The notes: a model not told the origin generated them from the letters alone. DNA of 64,000 nt from Nakaseomyces glabratus (GCF_010111755.1 NC_088961.1:806001-870000), one strand, 5' to 3'. Counted from the stretch's first letter, positions 33,101 to 40,248 are shown. A program made the numbers and translations.

Positions 33101-33299
33101 TAGCAATAGTCACGCGCAAGATTTGGTTGTCGATCTTGCCTCCTTCATTGTCGTTGTTACTGAACTCTATTACATGTACGTCATTGGACAGTTTATCCAC
33201 TACACCTCCTCTCAGCTCGCTGTCATCTAGCAGTTTCGGGCACACTCCAATTAGCAAAGTAGTGATGTATCTTGCCAGCTCTATGTTCCTTTGAACCAT
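21174..33299 (-). CDS. DYN1: Cytoplasmic dynein heavy chain
   Basis: 4041 residues (S. cerevisiae Dyn1 is 4092). It is the minus-end-directed microtubule motor that positions the mitotic spindle in budding yeasts. The N-terminal ~1750 residues form the tail and linker. Walker A motifs: AAA1 GPAGTGKT (1789-1796), AAA2 GESGCGKT (~2063), AAA3 GPPGSGKT (~2406) and AAA4 GAPRLGKK (2744-2751). AAA1 also has Walker B-type FDEFNRL and AAA3 FLDEINLP. The stalk coiled coil spans about residues 3000-3280, with the microtubule-binding tip around 3110 (RSMAKPPNAVVLIMSAV). AAA5-AAA6 and a short C-terminal segment follow. AAA4 deviates: the usual Ser/Thr after GK is Lys. It is one uninterrupted exon, divergent from RHO4 as YKR054C/YKR055W are. 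Confidence 0.98.
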   Translation of the reverse strand: MVQRNIELARYITTLLIGVCPKLLDDSELRGGVVDKLSNDVHVIEFSNNDNEGGKIDNQILRVTIAKSNNGSDIDDIWINDSIPTKVYEDNEWCSGLSFSSVIVVKQSKLWLDDVPINTQLTAVTSPTLFDIKEFTNFIELQIKKLFQEITRMDTIEYSLDSIKDTEQKLAETSASLYRLNDTIKSPDLLQLAHHIVRKAIQEGATVDNYKQYIPKNILNDKKFVNALNHISIQWIKSMKSLISLLDFPSKTDLSNEINMWQRLRYILVDIIGQTEKSEFQITLKLLRDTNISNTGLDALVDTELQKTLNTVEGYIQFLTSFPSYISGQNFDELQVTLFNFFGNAQKFSQYGYPVNRTIELIVLFNNNLMQTINSRYQNSIALSLNEFNADYTHITMFLNSLKAQLEDFKLVLREYLRKNNNLNYKEIIEQLPENTTTIDQLKEVKNLKEYQDILIRCIHALKYDGYISDINEIDHCFSSNYNNQITSNSLRNLQVTFHKISFDVENRIILLFQDRDLKSDSRHILDAKHLFLCLKDLSRFSHIIRKKMQSYRDEYLNKLEKSILLIIDNYYVQLVHLTNYYPTGNLSSFRQIYSIFSVKKQIQLKLRECDILFDKSWMSTPKGHTIMSKIESIDIDKKIQQYLSDWVTAIKQKHNNLLDQTLFTIINNGYNKNELSIILPQFLLECYRDLRNITYLGIQTDMEFSHFLRGSNKWISNVEILKEDIKLFFVMIQDLDKTIFTKIIICAEIYDIWTIVKKQLHITWQRIQTHNNFIEVFDTRLQPLLIKYDLSLGQETIIGKSLKNLKTGKLSIDFINKELNLIERSLNFLKANKIERTNLTTHLVLQNLENSFMDMIFHHMNDFNFSQITIRLSKYNDSIVFKPSLQEINSMRIMEVQSVLKSFTNIQENLSESISNHSFSQVILQNITCRYYIKESSNLIKEEMEAIKVRLKETTMKIMILEIDVQQYQQVLHENIDAFLELCEDVVNLKLFTESNSHITITKSIKLDYSSLISDLKAKLKECFRILGNSLQNHLMTLQTWLDEKYKEFNGGLEFNENAEYEPPHLLKFFQLYFCFIDSRTAINTNIAKFKELIQLKKIVEETNHEKGQQIQKYINVYDRLENSFYKTICYIQENCQNEIKSLKQYCTTCYNSKLKEIETLWIQKSTFLKSKNLEFILPLIRQFQVLRSETANFKKMSIQVTNHFKLSNDVESINSQPPMEKEIDKWIVCLEELVQVEDALKSFEMTRLKDLSKQLNTTAIDKEKTKIEMLSTTLHETQAYKSIKQKILFYMNQTDILLGISSEQINERHMKELFDEIGCPPNPHLNFSELKICDLPIEQLLLNRFKVDEIISKAKREAAIKDSLDEIEMYWSYFTLLMDDSTAHIPILKDIDELRNKISEDMDILETMIISPFSVPYTTTIESWNTNLSNLSNLLNQIEVSQSQWLEFNLLFTNSNICSSLPLEKAQFDQISESLLSLILYVKHAANIFDLIRSGNVSKSYTEITSKLNKIKKKFSEFVESQRQQYPRFFFVNDQELVTILGAINDIDVLSGHLRKLYFSISSFDIQNGKIHSVVSAEGEILKLSNEIELSIYKTVPELLRSLDLEIETTLKTSIRDCLMNSRSLDEIFESNVYQVLTLWLQVSLSEKLHSYKHSKSKDELLEMETFLSRTCSWLNYKNVLSSDSGYKKLKIEGMLLEVLKYQSLFDQLSKCTSNIDVDIMLDDWWMFRLIEGNEIAIECSRQDSIYPYAFNYLGVPEHLVFTKGLANVYNFLDESFHQNYGVSIIGPAGTGKTESIKSFGYMFGIFVTVFNFDDLIDFSSLQRIIAGILKLGLWASFDEFNRLEYTVMSAISEMISSIQHSLSNKNTTIDFLGMKLPIHSHTKLFLTMNPKYRGRRNLPENLRRLFRVYYFGKSDSHHIVEIYLSMYGNKDKYLAPKLINFLNDLKMSCSQQDHYDFGLRLIKAIFRQISAVPRATLDQNTIVSLMKVMILPRLTREDSKTFNKKLDEIFNYSNDREDTSLSSNFMKIFKSMDLLIQGEQLQKCLQLRELYGSNTGIILLGESGCGKTTILNALHKSFEQDLHHKIEVYYLDPKAIPKDHFFGYYDKSTTEWQDGIFSSIIRASNSSTECVPLWIVVDSDLDSSTMEAMNSMLDDNKLLTLGSGERLKVGKNIKLICETDSVSKLTPATVSRCSVVHLPYLPANIDEYINHKIHLLTRYLNSNGYQSIQQDILFEVSRLCESDIYKIVALSKDTTEAEINMNTQQLIDNFFYILIDFIGIYYSMSVKCADHANMTLVLRFQLRKYLIFAFSGHLQQSVQLMFLHEYQRSCQEKFWGENETLADKAVDTILYTITDTYQLELKSTAIKNLSTDMDHLIQTSEISLYKEMINSYLFCNRSLLLIGPPGSGKTMLIRNIIENNENYSSYFMSLSADSQISDIIRIIKSKTKAISKASEVVLVPKQSKKFVLFLDEINLPRLDEYGSHKVSLFIRQLIDKQGFWDFQTHQWLQIMNILIIGACNPLSYLGRVPLSNKFYKQVSVLFVDYPSANSLVYIYSEKFRRIFSLIPHLEKLNVDILKATIEIFYKFKEAFDERRETIYICTPRELTKLCKGLLTTVLNINESINEDVLFRVWLFEIWHIFGERLMNADDQNILRDIIYKVSTQFEIKYTEPNELLFTSLISGEYQDVTKTNLMKFLKNRIPTYIEEYKIPDFVIMDMMAGPIISIERILSKPNSHAILSGAPRLGKKTLTKLTSWLMGLTTLEILIGDKDSFDQFFATLKNCIRDCISNDISYCLYVGCSADVETAYLEKINALIANADLPEIYEESELNIFLGEVKENAKHNNIILENELEVQLFIKEKISKGLHIVFSVSDDNFDNNSNGLLCSPTLVNRCTVVWFPSWSSEVYYEIATKNLNRLPLSFPVSESLGKSSNDTLKQLAQCIVEIDTYLRVNYLELKSTPSYFLDLLRVFENKYLAMLHQNDSSKSYCSRGLEKINDAVLELKTLTSELENSRQQLSIKEDSARKTLDELLVDQNEVERKHEATIEIKKILEKQEAEVADRKLKLMNQINKIEPVVSAAREGVKNIKKEYLTEIRSMAKPPNAVVLIMSAVCSLLGISFNNWKDIQQYMRKESFVKDIITFEPKGDNFKDRRSIVQTSYFADKNFNFAAINRASRACGPLYHWIVAQIEYSEVLDECVPLENEIGDINLKSNHYKANILAAESMIIDLHTKMKLAKENYANLIGEVENIKRQIKANTNSLNRAIKLVKTLSAERKRWTVNERDYSSNKSCLIGDSLYLTCASIYFGQLSELNKEKVQNLIFQSFKKYNISHSTLALIEEVSVEDKAQYLSCGLAEDPYVIGMFDLLIKSPQFTSIIIDPQNEIVEILKSYHNQNISIMSVNDPSFTKRYLKAIDFGGPVLITECEYLGTTTLSTLFDARASRRKNHIYLHTTSSTHKFPAYLLARVDIIDFSIKIGSIALRSLKATLDIIKPEYQKETEALRINKEQLKITLMHLEDRLLKELSDSSGPMLENDELLRTLEQLKNDSEEINEKIIETENNTAILQQIIENIKIIGNHAVQVYRILEAITILDKHYKISISRYLQYFALALKENDLSTFNVIEKDTSRLNELKKHLIKMFYCNIYGIISPSLKSEHRVVLAIALYICYNKTNKEPNNNDWLIKAITHLSAQSAIVTDKADNVDNIITENIDSLMQLKGMLDTFFKSKFSLENMINNKNFPNVVVINSHYQDGSSYITRCYSRLIDNAISLGTKESLAWAEGKIQEGISKGGCVLLQNIELGEKWINSYVSSITKRPSEKLKLFMIYNPTIKSTIIPTISNCDKIRFEGNDNICMMVNELFTMVKEYASSQRYVYLSYVLAWLHAIIVFKMRFAPNGGFRQLVAFSDNDFIFLFNIGQRILNRSNNDQLFWQFIKHAAHNHVYSIQLEDEKDKISMKRLIDEILPEEFYPKYMIVNEISISLQDSASCIEEQLASIKLPQEWETVWLGFNKDSLRTHKNDIESKVLDDTKQLLNSIEYV

Positions 33300-33795
33300 C
33301 CCAGCTGTAAGGCGGTTTGATATGTAAAGAAGATCTTAACAATAATATGAAATGCACAAAACGTAGTCCTTAAAAAGTCTCAATCTTATAAAAACTCTCA
33401 ATTTTCACCAGACTAGACAAAGTATCTATTAATGTATATCAAGTTAGCAATGCACTTTACCAAACAGAAGAAAAACCAAAGACTTGATGTGATCTGGGAG
33501 ATTGTATTTGGCAATAAAGTCTGTATTAGTCAATGGTTTTGTAGAAAGCAAAAGCCAAAGGCCAAAATGCAAATAGCCGCCAAGAGCTCTTGTGAGAAAA
33601 GAAGAGCGAAATGTAGCGTACCTGCTATTTATACAAACGCGGAAAATTCCCGCCCAACGACTTTGCCCTTTCCCGGGATCTCTTGTTAGTTTTGGAAATC
33701 TTGTGCGCCTTAGTCTTAGTGTTATCGAGCTAGGCTGCGTGATATCACAGAGAGATTAAAAAAAATTGGCCAAAAAATAAACAAACATCGTACGT

Positions 33796-33802
33796 TTACC
33801 CG
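33796..33802 (+). promoter_or_regulatory. Reb1-type site TTACCCG
   Basis: Exact core of the general regulatory factor Reb1, about 500 bp upstream of DYN1. A second copy in opposite orientation lies at 33876-33883. Confidence 0.55.
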
Positions 33803-33875
33803 ACCCAGGTCTGCCACCTCTTTGTAATCGAATCCTTACTTTCGCGTTGCTTAGAATCTCATGTTAAGAGGAAGT

Positions 33876-33883
33876 CCGGGTAA
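33876..33883 (-). promoter_or_regulatory. Second Reb1-type site (CCGGGTAA on plus strand)
   Basis: The minus strand reads TTACCCGG, a full Reb1 consensus. Together with the site 80 bp away it may define a nucleosome-depleted core of the DYN1 promoter. Confidence 0.55.
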
Positions 33884-33912
33884 AGCCGGTTGCAAATTTC
33901 AACTAAGTCAGC

Positions 33913-33935
33913 GGGGGAGAGGTGGGGGGGGCGGG
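33913..33935 (+). other. G-quadruplex-type motif
   Basis: Runs of 5, 8 and 3 guanines in 23 bp. The run of eight can be split into two triplets, giving four G3 tracts with loops of 6, 2 and 1 nt, which satisfies the usual G3N1-7 pattern. Structure formation is inferred. Confidence 0.6.
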
Positions 33936-34117
33936 TGAACTGCTATTTCAGTAAAGAGTAACGTGGTCGTGGACAAGCACAAAGTGTCAATATTCCATTT
34001 CACGATAATATGAGCATGTGACTTTAATTTGAGAACTAGGCTTTTCATTACTGTAAAAAGTTGAATGCACTCTATTCTAAGCACGATAAAAGTCTAAAAA
34101 AAACGAGTGCTTGTAAA

Positions 34118-34125
34118 TGACGTCA
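34118..34125. promoter_or_regulatory. ATF/CREB site TGACGTCA
   Basis: A perfect 8-bp palindrome, the target of Sko1/Aca1/Cst6-type bZIP factors. It lies about 820 bp from both the DYN1 and RHO4 start codons. Confidence 0.6.
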
Positions 34126-34947
34126 TGTCAGTGTCTGGGGGTTTTTGATCTTCCATTCTGGCTCTGCGCAACTTTCTTCAATCGCACTAAATTACCTGTA
34201 GATGTAACAGCATGTGGCTATTTGGGCATTGAAACCACCGTAGTGCAGCAAAATAGCAAAGACTCGCAAAAAGACAGAATGTAGGTGTTTGAAGTGATTT
34301 ACATGTTAAGGTGATACTTTGGTTCTGTTGTTCACAGAAAACCAGCAGGAAGAGACCAGAACTGAACATGTTGAATGCGGTCCGAAACATAGCAAAAAGA
34401 AACAGAGGGAGTTGTAGCAATATTTGTGCGATGCTTTCTGTTTAAATACCGATCTTTCCTTTTTTTCCTTGGCCTTAGGCCTTCCGATCCTCCCCCTCTT
34501 CTCTTCTCCTTTTGTACACATCCATTGGTTATAGGCAGTTCTGCTTTGTAGCAATACTCGGCCTTCTGGGAGGATTGTCCCTGAACACCAGCATGCGGGA
34601 AGACCTGTGATTCCTTTCTATGAGAGTCTCTTCGAGAGTATTTTGCTCAGAGAATCGCGTATGGTCCCTTTTTTTCCCTGTTGTTAAATTGTAAAGCCAG
34701 ATTGTTTTTGGCACCTTTGCCTCTCTAATGGTAGTGAATTACTAACAGATTCTTTTAAAGCGATGAGGTAAGCTTCTTTAACAAACACATTTGGTCTCAT
34801 AAGGTCTTCAGAGAGTTGAGATATAACAAGTCTCTCCATTTTCATCTTTTCTGCGCCAGGTATATGGGAATATATCTTTCCAATATTCAATATTCACAAC
34901 TATAGTGACCCGACTGAACTCGCAATAGGCTTGTATACGGAACAAAG

Positions 34948-35919
34948 ATGATGCAAGTTGATTATTTCAGTGGCATAGGTGGGATTCCTAGAGGAGGTGG
35001 AAGATCAAATAGTCGAGTATCCAGTACCACTCTACCCGAATCATTAGTCAGTGGCCAGTCTGATGACACTTTGAATACATATGGAGCAACATCGTTAAAA
35101 CTTAGTCGTAGTCGCATAAATCCATTTGATAGAACATTATCCCAAGTAGAGAGTTTTGAGCACATGAAGAGAGCTCACAAAATTCCTGACTACCATTTAA
35201 AGATTGTTGTTGTAGGTGATGGTGCAGTTGGGAAGACTTCTTTACTGATATCATATGTGGAGAAAGTGTTTAAACATGAGAATATACCGACTATATTTGA
35301 AAATTATGTGACAAATATACAAGGGCCAAAGGGGCAGATAATAGAATTGGCTTTGTGGGATACAGCGGGACAGGAAGAGTATAGTAGGCTACGACCCCTT
35401 TCATATACAGGAGCAGACGTTTTGATGATTTGTTATGCTATAGATAGTATCACCTCCTTAAAGAACGTAGAAGATGTCTGGTTTCCGGAGGTAAGACATT
35501 TCTGCCCAGGTACACCTGTGATGTTAGTGGGATTGAAATCAGACTTGTATGAAGAAGAATCGTGTGATAGTAAGGTTGATCCAGCTGAGGCGGATTCCAT
35601 AGCGAAGAAGAATGGCGCATTTGCTCATATTCAGTGTTCCGCGAAATTGAGGGTTAAAGTGGATAATGTGTTCTACGCTGCCATCAATGAGCTACTTGCT
35701 GAGCAGTTAATTAGTCAAAATCATAATGCCCCAATTCTCAAAAGTATTTTTAAATTAAAGAAGCTTAAACTTAGTGAGCCTATTGATATTGAGGAGCAAT
35801 ATTATGATGGGGAAAATGGTGGTGATGATAATGATGGTAGCTCTTCTGGAAATGTTGCTGCTTTACCAAGTACTATTGTTAAGAAAAATATAAGGAAATC
35901 GAAATGTATCGTAATGTAA
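34948..35919 (+). CDS. RHO4: Rho-family small GTPase Rho4
   Basis: 323 residues. Rho4 acts with formins in actin-cable assembly and polarised growth. An 85-residue polar N-terminal extension, typical of Rho4, precedes the GTPase domain: P-loop GDGAVGKT (residues 90-97), effector region IPTIFENYVTNI, switch II WDTAGQEEYSRLRPLSY, and VGLKSDL in place of the usual NKxD motif. The chain ends in a polybasic stretch and the CaaX box CIVM (320-323) for prenylation. A low-complexity Asp/Gly insertion precedes the tail, making it longer than the S. cerevisiae protein (291). The start has two consecutive ATGs; the first is used. Confidence 0.95.
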   Translation: MMQVDYFSGIGGIPRGGGRSNSRVSSTTLPESLVSGQSDDTLNTYGATSLKLSRSRINPFDRTLSQVESFEHMKRAHKIPDYHLKIVVVGDGAVGKTSLLISYVEKVFKHENIPTIFENYVTNIQGPKGQIIELALWDTAGQEEYSRLRPLSYTGADVLMICYAIDSITSLKNVEDVWFPEVRHFCPGTPVMLVGLKSDLYEEESCDSKVDPAEADSIAKKNGAFAHIQCSAKLRVKVDNVFYAAINELLAEQLISQNHNAPILKSIFKLKKLKLSEPIDIEEQYYDGENGGDDNDGSSSGNVAALPSTIVKKNIRKSKCIVM

Positions 35920-36134
35920 TGCGATATCGAAAATAAATGAAATATCTGAATGGAAATTTTAATACAAAACTATTATTATATATAAGCTAATTAATAATTA
36001 ATTGATACTATTTTTTGAATTATTGGACTAGAAATTTTACAACCTTGACAGGATTCAAGTTTTGGTCACAGAATTCAGTCCTTGTATTAGAAAAAGATTA
36101 CAAAACTTCGGTAAAATTAAATATAACGGACTCA

Positions 36135-37115
36135 TTAATGTTGGTGTCTTCTAGCTTCTCTCCGGATCTCCTTCCTTTCACGTCTCTGCTCTTTCTTTAT
36201 ATCCCTCGCATCTATCCTCCTATTCCGTTTCTCACTTTTATTGTTTCTTGTATGCTCAAGTTCATGAATCATGAGTGCATGACAAGCAAATATTTCGGTG
36301 TATATTGAAACATTGGTGATACCTAAGGAGTGGGAATTATTTAGTTCACCGATAATCAAATCTGCTCGCCTGGATATCAACTTTGGAACTTCATCTTGGA
36401 ACCTTTTCGTGTAGTAGGCACAAGTCTTGGTCTTATAGTTATAAGAAGAAGGTTTCTGCTTTTTTTCACCTTTGACAGCATTTTGATATGTGGGAGGTGT
36501 ATCTTGTTTAACAGTAATCACAAGTTTTCCTACCAGAAAGGGAATCCTTGAGATATCCCAGTTAAGATCAAAACCTTCTGCAGTACCTCTATGACTATAG
36601 CTAAAAGCCTCAGATTGAATATAATTTGGCGACAGAATTTCTGGGTTAGAAAATTGAAATTCGTATCTTCTGGAAGCAACTCCAGTTAGCTTGTAATAGA
36701 CCTCACAGAAAGGAATCTTAAAAAGGTTGTAGTTGTCATCTTGTGTTATGATTTCATATTGACTGGATGGTGCTGGTGCATCTCTTGGTAACAACACAAA
36801 TTTAGATATTTTCAGCAATGGCCTGCCGTCTATGTAAGTTGGGAGTAAAGACGGTACAGCTTCAAAAAGTGGGATACCCATACCATCAGGATCAATGGAG
36901 TCACCTTTCTTTTGCTTGAATATATCATAGGATTGAACTGAAGGGAAAATCATAAACGATCTGCTTGCCAGCTTCCTTACAATTGGCATGACTCTTGTCA
37001 TATTATATGTGACAAGTGGTGGCAATGTCTGGTCATTATTCAGTAGAATGGGAAATTGCTGAGGTATTGTTTTCTTTTCAGAGAATGAATATATTAGCTT
37101 TTCAAATAATGGCAT
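36135..37115 (-). CDS. Unrecognised protein of 326 residues between RHO4 and TRM2
   Basis: I do not recognise this gene. The frame runs from an ATG at 37115 (MPLFEKLIYSFSEKKTIP) to a stop at 36135. The composition is that of a real protein: mixed hydrophobic and aromatic core segments (GIPLFEAVPSLLPTYIDGRPLLKISKFVLLP, FKIPFCEVYYKLTGVASRRYEFQF), a helical part (IYTEIFACHALMIHELEH), and a strongly basic, highly charged C-terminus (last ~35 residues rich in Arg/Lys/Glu). No signal peptide, membrane span or catalytic motif is evident. It is convergent with RHO4 and divergent from TRM2. S. cerevisiae, as I recall it, has no gene between these two. Could be a fast-evolving gene lost or moved in S. 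cerevisiae. Confidence 0.75.
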   Translation of the reverse strand: MPLFEKLIYSFSEKKTIPQQFPILLNNDQTLPPLVTYNMTRVMPIVRKLASRSFMIFPSVQSYDIFKQKKGDSIDPDGMGIPLFEAVPSLLPTYIDGRPLLKISKFVLLPRDAPAPSSQYEIITQDDNYNLFKIPFCEVYYKLTGVASRRYEFQFSNPEILSPNYIQSEAFSYSHRGTAEGFDLNWDISRIPFLVGKLVITVKQDTPPTYQNAVKGEKKQKPSSYNYKTKTCAYYTKRFQDEVPKLISRRADLIIGELNNSHSLGITNVSIYTEIFACHALMIHELEHTRNNKSEKRNRRIDARDIKKEQRRERKEIRREARRHQH

Positions 37116-38340
37116 GTAATATATGTTAGCTTGACTATCGTAGTTAGGTTGTGCTTTGGGGGATTAACAATTACTTTATAATATATTTAGCGGAGAGAAA
37201 ATATTGAGATAAGGAATACGAAAATAAGTTACCAAGTTTAGATGATTGAAACCCACCTATATATATATAGATAGATTAATTTATATTTATCTCAAATTAA
37301 TACCAACGTTCTAAACAATTAATGAAGATAAGAGCAAAAAATACATGAACAAACAGTGTGATTCAATTAGACATGCACTTTACGTTATCTCAAAGGAGAG
37401 CCCGTACAGATGCATTGCCATAACTTCTCTTTCAACATGAACTGTATAAAACTCGTAGGATAGGTGGGCGATACACTGCTGTGATGTCTGAAATAGATGA
37501 GCTAAGCCTAAATATTTTTTAGTCCATGTACAACCAAACTGATCCGGTCTTTGGATTAATCTTAAACAATGGTAACAGCAACCACAGGACCCCTTCCTAC
37601 CGTTTACGTACGTCAAATTCTGCAACCAGACATAAATGGGAAACAGGGCTCATCTTAGTTCACCTTCAGAATGCACTGAACATCATCGATGGTTTTTCTC
37701 TACGAGATGCTTTAGCAAAAGTTCATTAAGCAACTCATCATTGTGCAATCATCAGCCTACTCGTTAACAAAGCCTTGATATTTCAACATCATAAAGCCAC
37801 GTAAATTAATATTAGGAGCTCAGCATTGCAGCTTCTGTTTCTCTACATTGTGGTTGATGACAATAATTATGGATAAGTAAATATTGTTTATTTTGTTAGT
37901 TAGCGCCAGAAGTATAAAATATATGAGATATGAAGTTGTAGGCTTAGATGTGCATGTGCAGGTTAAAGATGAAAGGATGGCACATTATGAATCATGATGT
38001 GAGGGGCATTCCTATGGCATTTTGATTCAAGAATAATGTAGCTTCAAGCTGACAATTGCAGTACAATGTTTTCATTACTTACATATATTAACAGTCTAAT
38101 GTCTGTTTTATCCGTATATTTGTTAGCCGATGTAATTTGATTTGAAAAATTTCGGTTTTCCATCTGGAGAAGCGATGAGTGTAGTTGGTTGAAAAAAAAA
38201 TTAATCAGTGAAAAAAAAAAAGTGGAATTTTGCGATGAGCTTCCCCAACAAACGGATACATTGTTCGAGATTTGACTAAAGTAAGTCATTCTTAGTAGTA
38301 AATTATTTTTAATTAACGGTATATCCTGTAATATTGATAT
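37116..38340. promoter_or_regulatory. Divergent promoter region between the unrecognised gene and TRM2
   Basis: 1225 bp. The right end carries a PAC/RRPE cluster for TRM2. Small open frames (for example 37380-37625 minus, 81 codons) lack any family pattern. An A/T-rich stretch near 37260 includes TATATATATA. No RNA gene seen. Confidence 0.5.
38143..38239 (+). promoter_or_regulatory. RRPE plus two PAC motifs upstream of TRM2
   Basis: TGAAAAATTTC (38143-38153) matches the RRPE core. GCGATGAG occurs twice on the plus strand (38172-38179 and 38232-38239), both exact PAC cores, 100-200 bp before the TRM2 ATG. This combination is the hallmark of the yeast ribosome- and tRNA-biogenesis regulon (Stb3 and Dot6/Tod6), so TRM2 is probably co-regulated with it. 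Confidence 0.8.
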
Positions 38341-40098
38341 ATGAATCTTTTGGTTAAAGGTTCTCTTGTGAATATTGGACTTAGGAGTGGAATTCTGCGA
38401 AGATCAATTAAGAGGTGCTTTAAGATGGAAGCCCTGAATAATCAAAATATAGAGGATAGTAAGAAGAGACAAGCTCTTCAAAAGAATAACCAACCTCTGA
38501 AGAAAAGACCAAAGTTGAAAAGATATAAGGCAAAGAAAGTTGATCCAACATCTCCACTTGGTGTTTTACAATTTGAAATCGATGAGTTACTGAGGGAGAA
38601 CAACTTAGAAAAGTCTCAAGTGGAAAACGATGTCACTGCCATCCTTAATGATACATCTTTCGTTACAGGACCCATTGCATCTAAATACCATAGGGAGGTG
38701 TCAGATGTTAAGGTCTTGAAATTGGGATCGAATGGTGATGGTCTAGCTATCATTCCTAATCCAGTGGAAACAGACAAAAAGCAAGTGGCTATTGTTCCGT
38801 TTGGGCTTCCTGGTGATCTGGTTAGAATAAAAGTGTTCAAGACACACCCTCTATATGTCGAATCTGATCTGTTAGATGTCATAGAGAAATCGCCAATCAG
38901 AAAAGATGAGCTTATTAAAGACAAGTATTTTGGGAAGTACTCCGGTAGTCAATTTGAGTTCCTGGACTATTCAGAGCAATTGAAGATAAAGAAATCTACC
39001 ATTGCCAATGCTTATAAACATTTTGCACCATTGCTTTTAGCAGAATCTTTAGTACCAGAGATCAGCGACACAGTTGCGTCACCATTGCAGTATGGTTATA
39101 GAACAAAGATCACTCCACATTTTGATATGCCTCATAAGGTCAAGCAATTGGAAGTTAGACCACCTTTAGGATTTGGTCAAAAGGGTAGGCCCAAATGGAG
39201 AAAGGAGACGTTAGAAGTGGGTGGCACTGGGCCGATTCTAGATATTGAGGAATGTGCCTTGGCAACAGATATATTGAACAAAGGTCTGTCTAATGAAAGA
39301 GCCAGATTTGAAAAAGAGTTCAAGAATTACAAGAAAGGTGCCACAATTCTTTTAAGAGAGAACACAATCATACTGGATCCTTCTAAGCCCACGGAGGAGC
39401 AGTTAGAGGAAGGATCTAGAGATGAAAATGGCGATATAAGTTTTATTGAAGTTACAGATGAAACTACGGGTGTGAAGCTTGCAAAGACATGTGTTACAAA
39501 CACAAGGCAGATCGTAACAGAATACGTTGATGGCTACACTTTCAAATTTAGCGCTGGTGAGTTCTTCCAGAATAACAATTCTATCCTGCCGTTAGTTACC
39601 AAGTATGTACGCGATAACCTGCAGCTTGGTAATGGGGACAAGCCGCGTTATCTGGTAGACGCCTACTGTGGCTCTGGTCTCTTCAGTATCTGTAGTTCTA
39701 AAGGTGTTGACAAGGTTATTGGTGTTGAGATTTCAGCTGATAGTGTTTCCTTCGCGGAGAGAAACGCCAAGAACAATGGCGTTGAGAATTGTAAATTCAT
39801 TGTAGGTAAAGCAGAGAAGCTGTTTGAATCCATCGACACACCTGCGGATTCAACCTCTGTGATCCTAGATCCACCACGTAAAGGTTGTGACGAGTTGTTT
39901 TTGAAACAACTAGCTGCTTACAACCCAGCTAGGATTGTGTACATATCCTGTAACGTACACTCACAGGCAAGAGATGTCCAGTATTTCTTAAAGGACACAC
40001 CAGAAGGTAAGAATTATAGAGTCGAGAGCATAAGAGGGTTCGACTTCTTCCCACAAACCCATCACGTCGAATCGGTTTGTGTGTTATCGAGAGTTTAA
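38341..40098 (+). CDS. TRM2: tRNA (uracil-5-)-methyltransferase Trm2 (m5U54)
   Basis: 585 residues. It uses S-adenosylmethionine to make 5-methyluridine at tRNA position 54. A TRAM-like region lies around residues 125-185 (VLKLGSNGDGLAIIPNP, VAIVPFGLPGDLVRIKVFK). The methyltransferase domain has GEFFQNN, motif I VDAYCGSGLFSI, DPPRKGCDELF, and the catalytic cysteine in VYISCNVHSQARDV, as in the RumA/TrmA family. The first 28 residues are basic, have no acidic residue and resemble a mitochondrial presequence. A second in-frame ATG at 38425 (MEALNNQ) has a better context (A at -3, G at +4) than the first (T at -3), which suggests two isoforms. Confidence 0.93.
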   Translation: MNLLVKGSLVNIGLRSGILRRSIKRCFKMEALNNQNIEDSKKRQALQKNNQPLKKRPKLKRYKAKKVDPTSPLGVLQFEIDELLRENNLEKSQVENDVTAILNDTSFVTGPIASKYHREVSDVKVLKLGSNGDGLAIIPNPVETDKKQVAIVPFGLPGDLVRIKVFKTHPLYVESDLLDVIEKSPIRKDELIKDKYFGKYSGSQFEFLDYSEQLKIKKSTIANAYKHFAPLLLAESLVPEISDTVASPLQYGYRTKITPHFDMPHKVKQLEVRPPLGFGQKGRPKWRKETLEVGGTGPILDIEECALATDILNKGLSNERARFEKEFKNYKKGATILLRENTIILDPSKPTEEQLEEGSRDENGDISFIEVTDETTGVKLAKTCVTNTRQIVTEYVDGYTFKFSAGEFFQNNNSILPLVTKYVRDNLQLGNGDKPRYLVDAYCGSGLFSICSSKGVDKVIGVEISADSVSFAERNAKNNGVENCKFIVGKAEKLFESIDTPADSTSVILDPPRKGCDELFLKQLAAYNPARIVYISCNVHSQARDVQYFLKDTPEGKNYRVESIRGFDFFPQTHHVESVCVLSRV

Positions 40099-40128
40099 TT
40101 TGTAACATTTCTATTATGCATACAAGTA

Positions 40129-40163
40129 ATATATATATAAATATATATACATATATATATAAT
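40129..40163. repeat. TA microsatellite in the TRM2 3' flank
   Basis: A 35-bp stretch of almost pure alternating T and A just after the TRM2 stop. It also matches the TATATA efficiency element of yeast polyadenylation sites. Confidence 0.6.
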
Positions 40164-40248
40164 GCTTAATACCTGACGTCTTCTCAGTTGTATCGGTACC
40201 TGCTGTGGCACGTAGCCAGAAAATGCTTGTGACTGTACTATTTTGATT

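Larger units (their letters stand above)
33300..34947. promoter_or_regulatory. Divergent DYN1/RHO4 promoter region
   Basis: 1648 bp between divergent genes. It holds two Reb1-type sites, a G-rich quadruplex-type motif and an ATF/CREB palindrome, all listed separately. Small open frames inside lack family similarity, so I treat the stretch as regulatory and non-coding. Confidence 0.55.
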
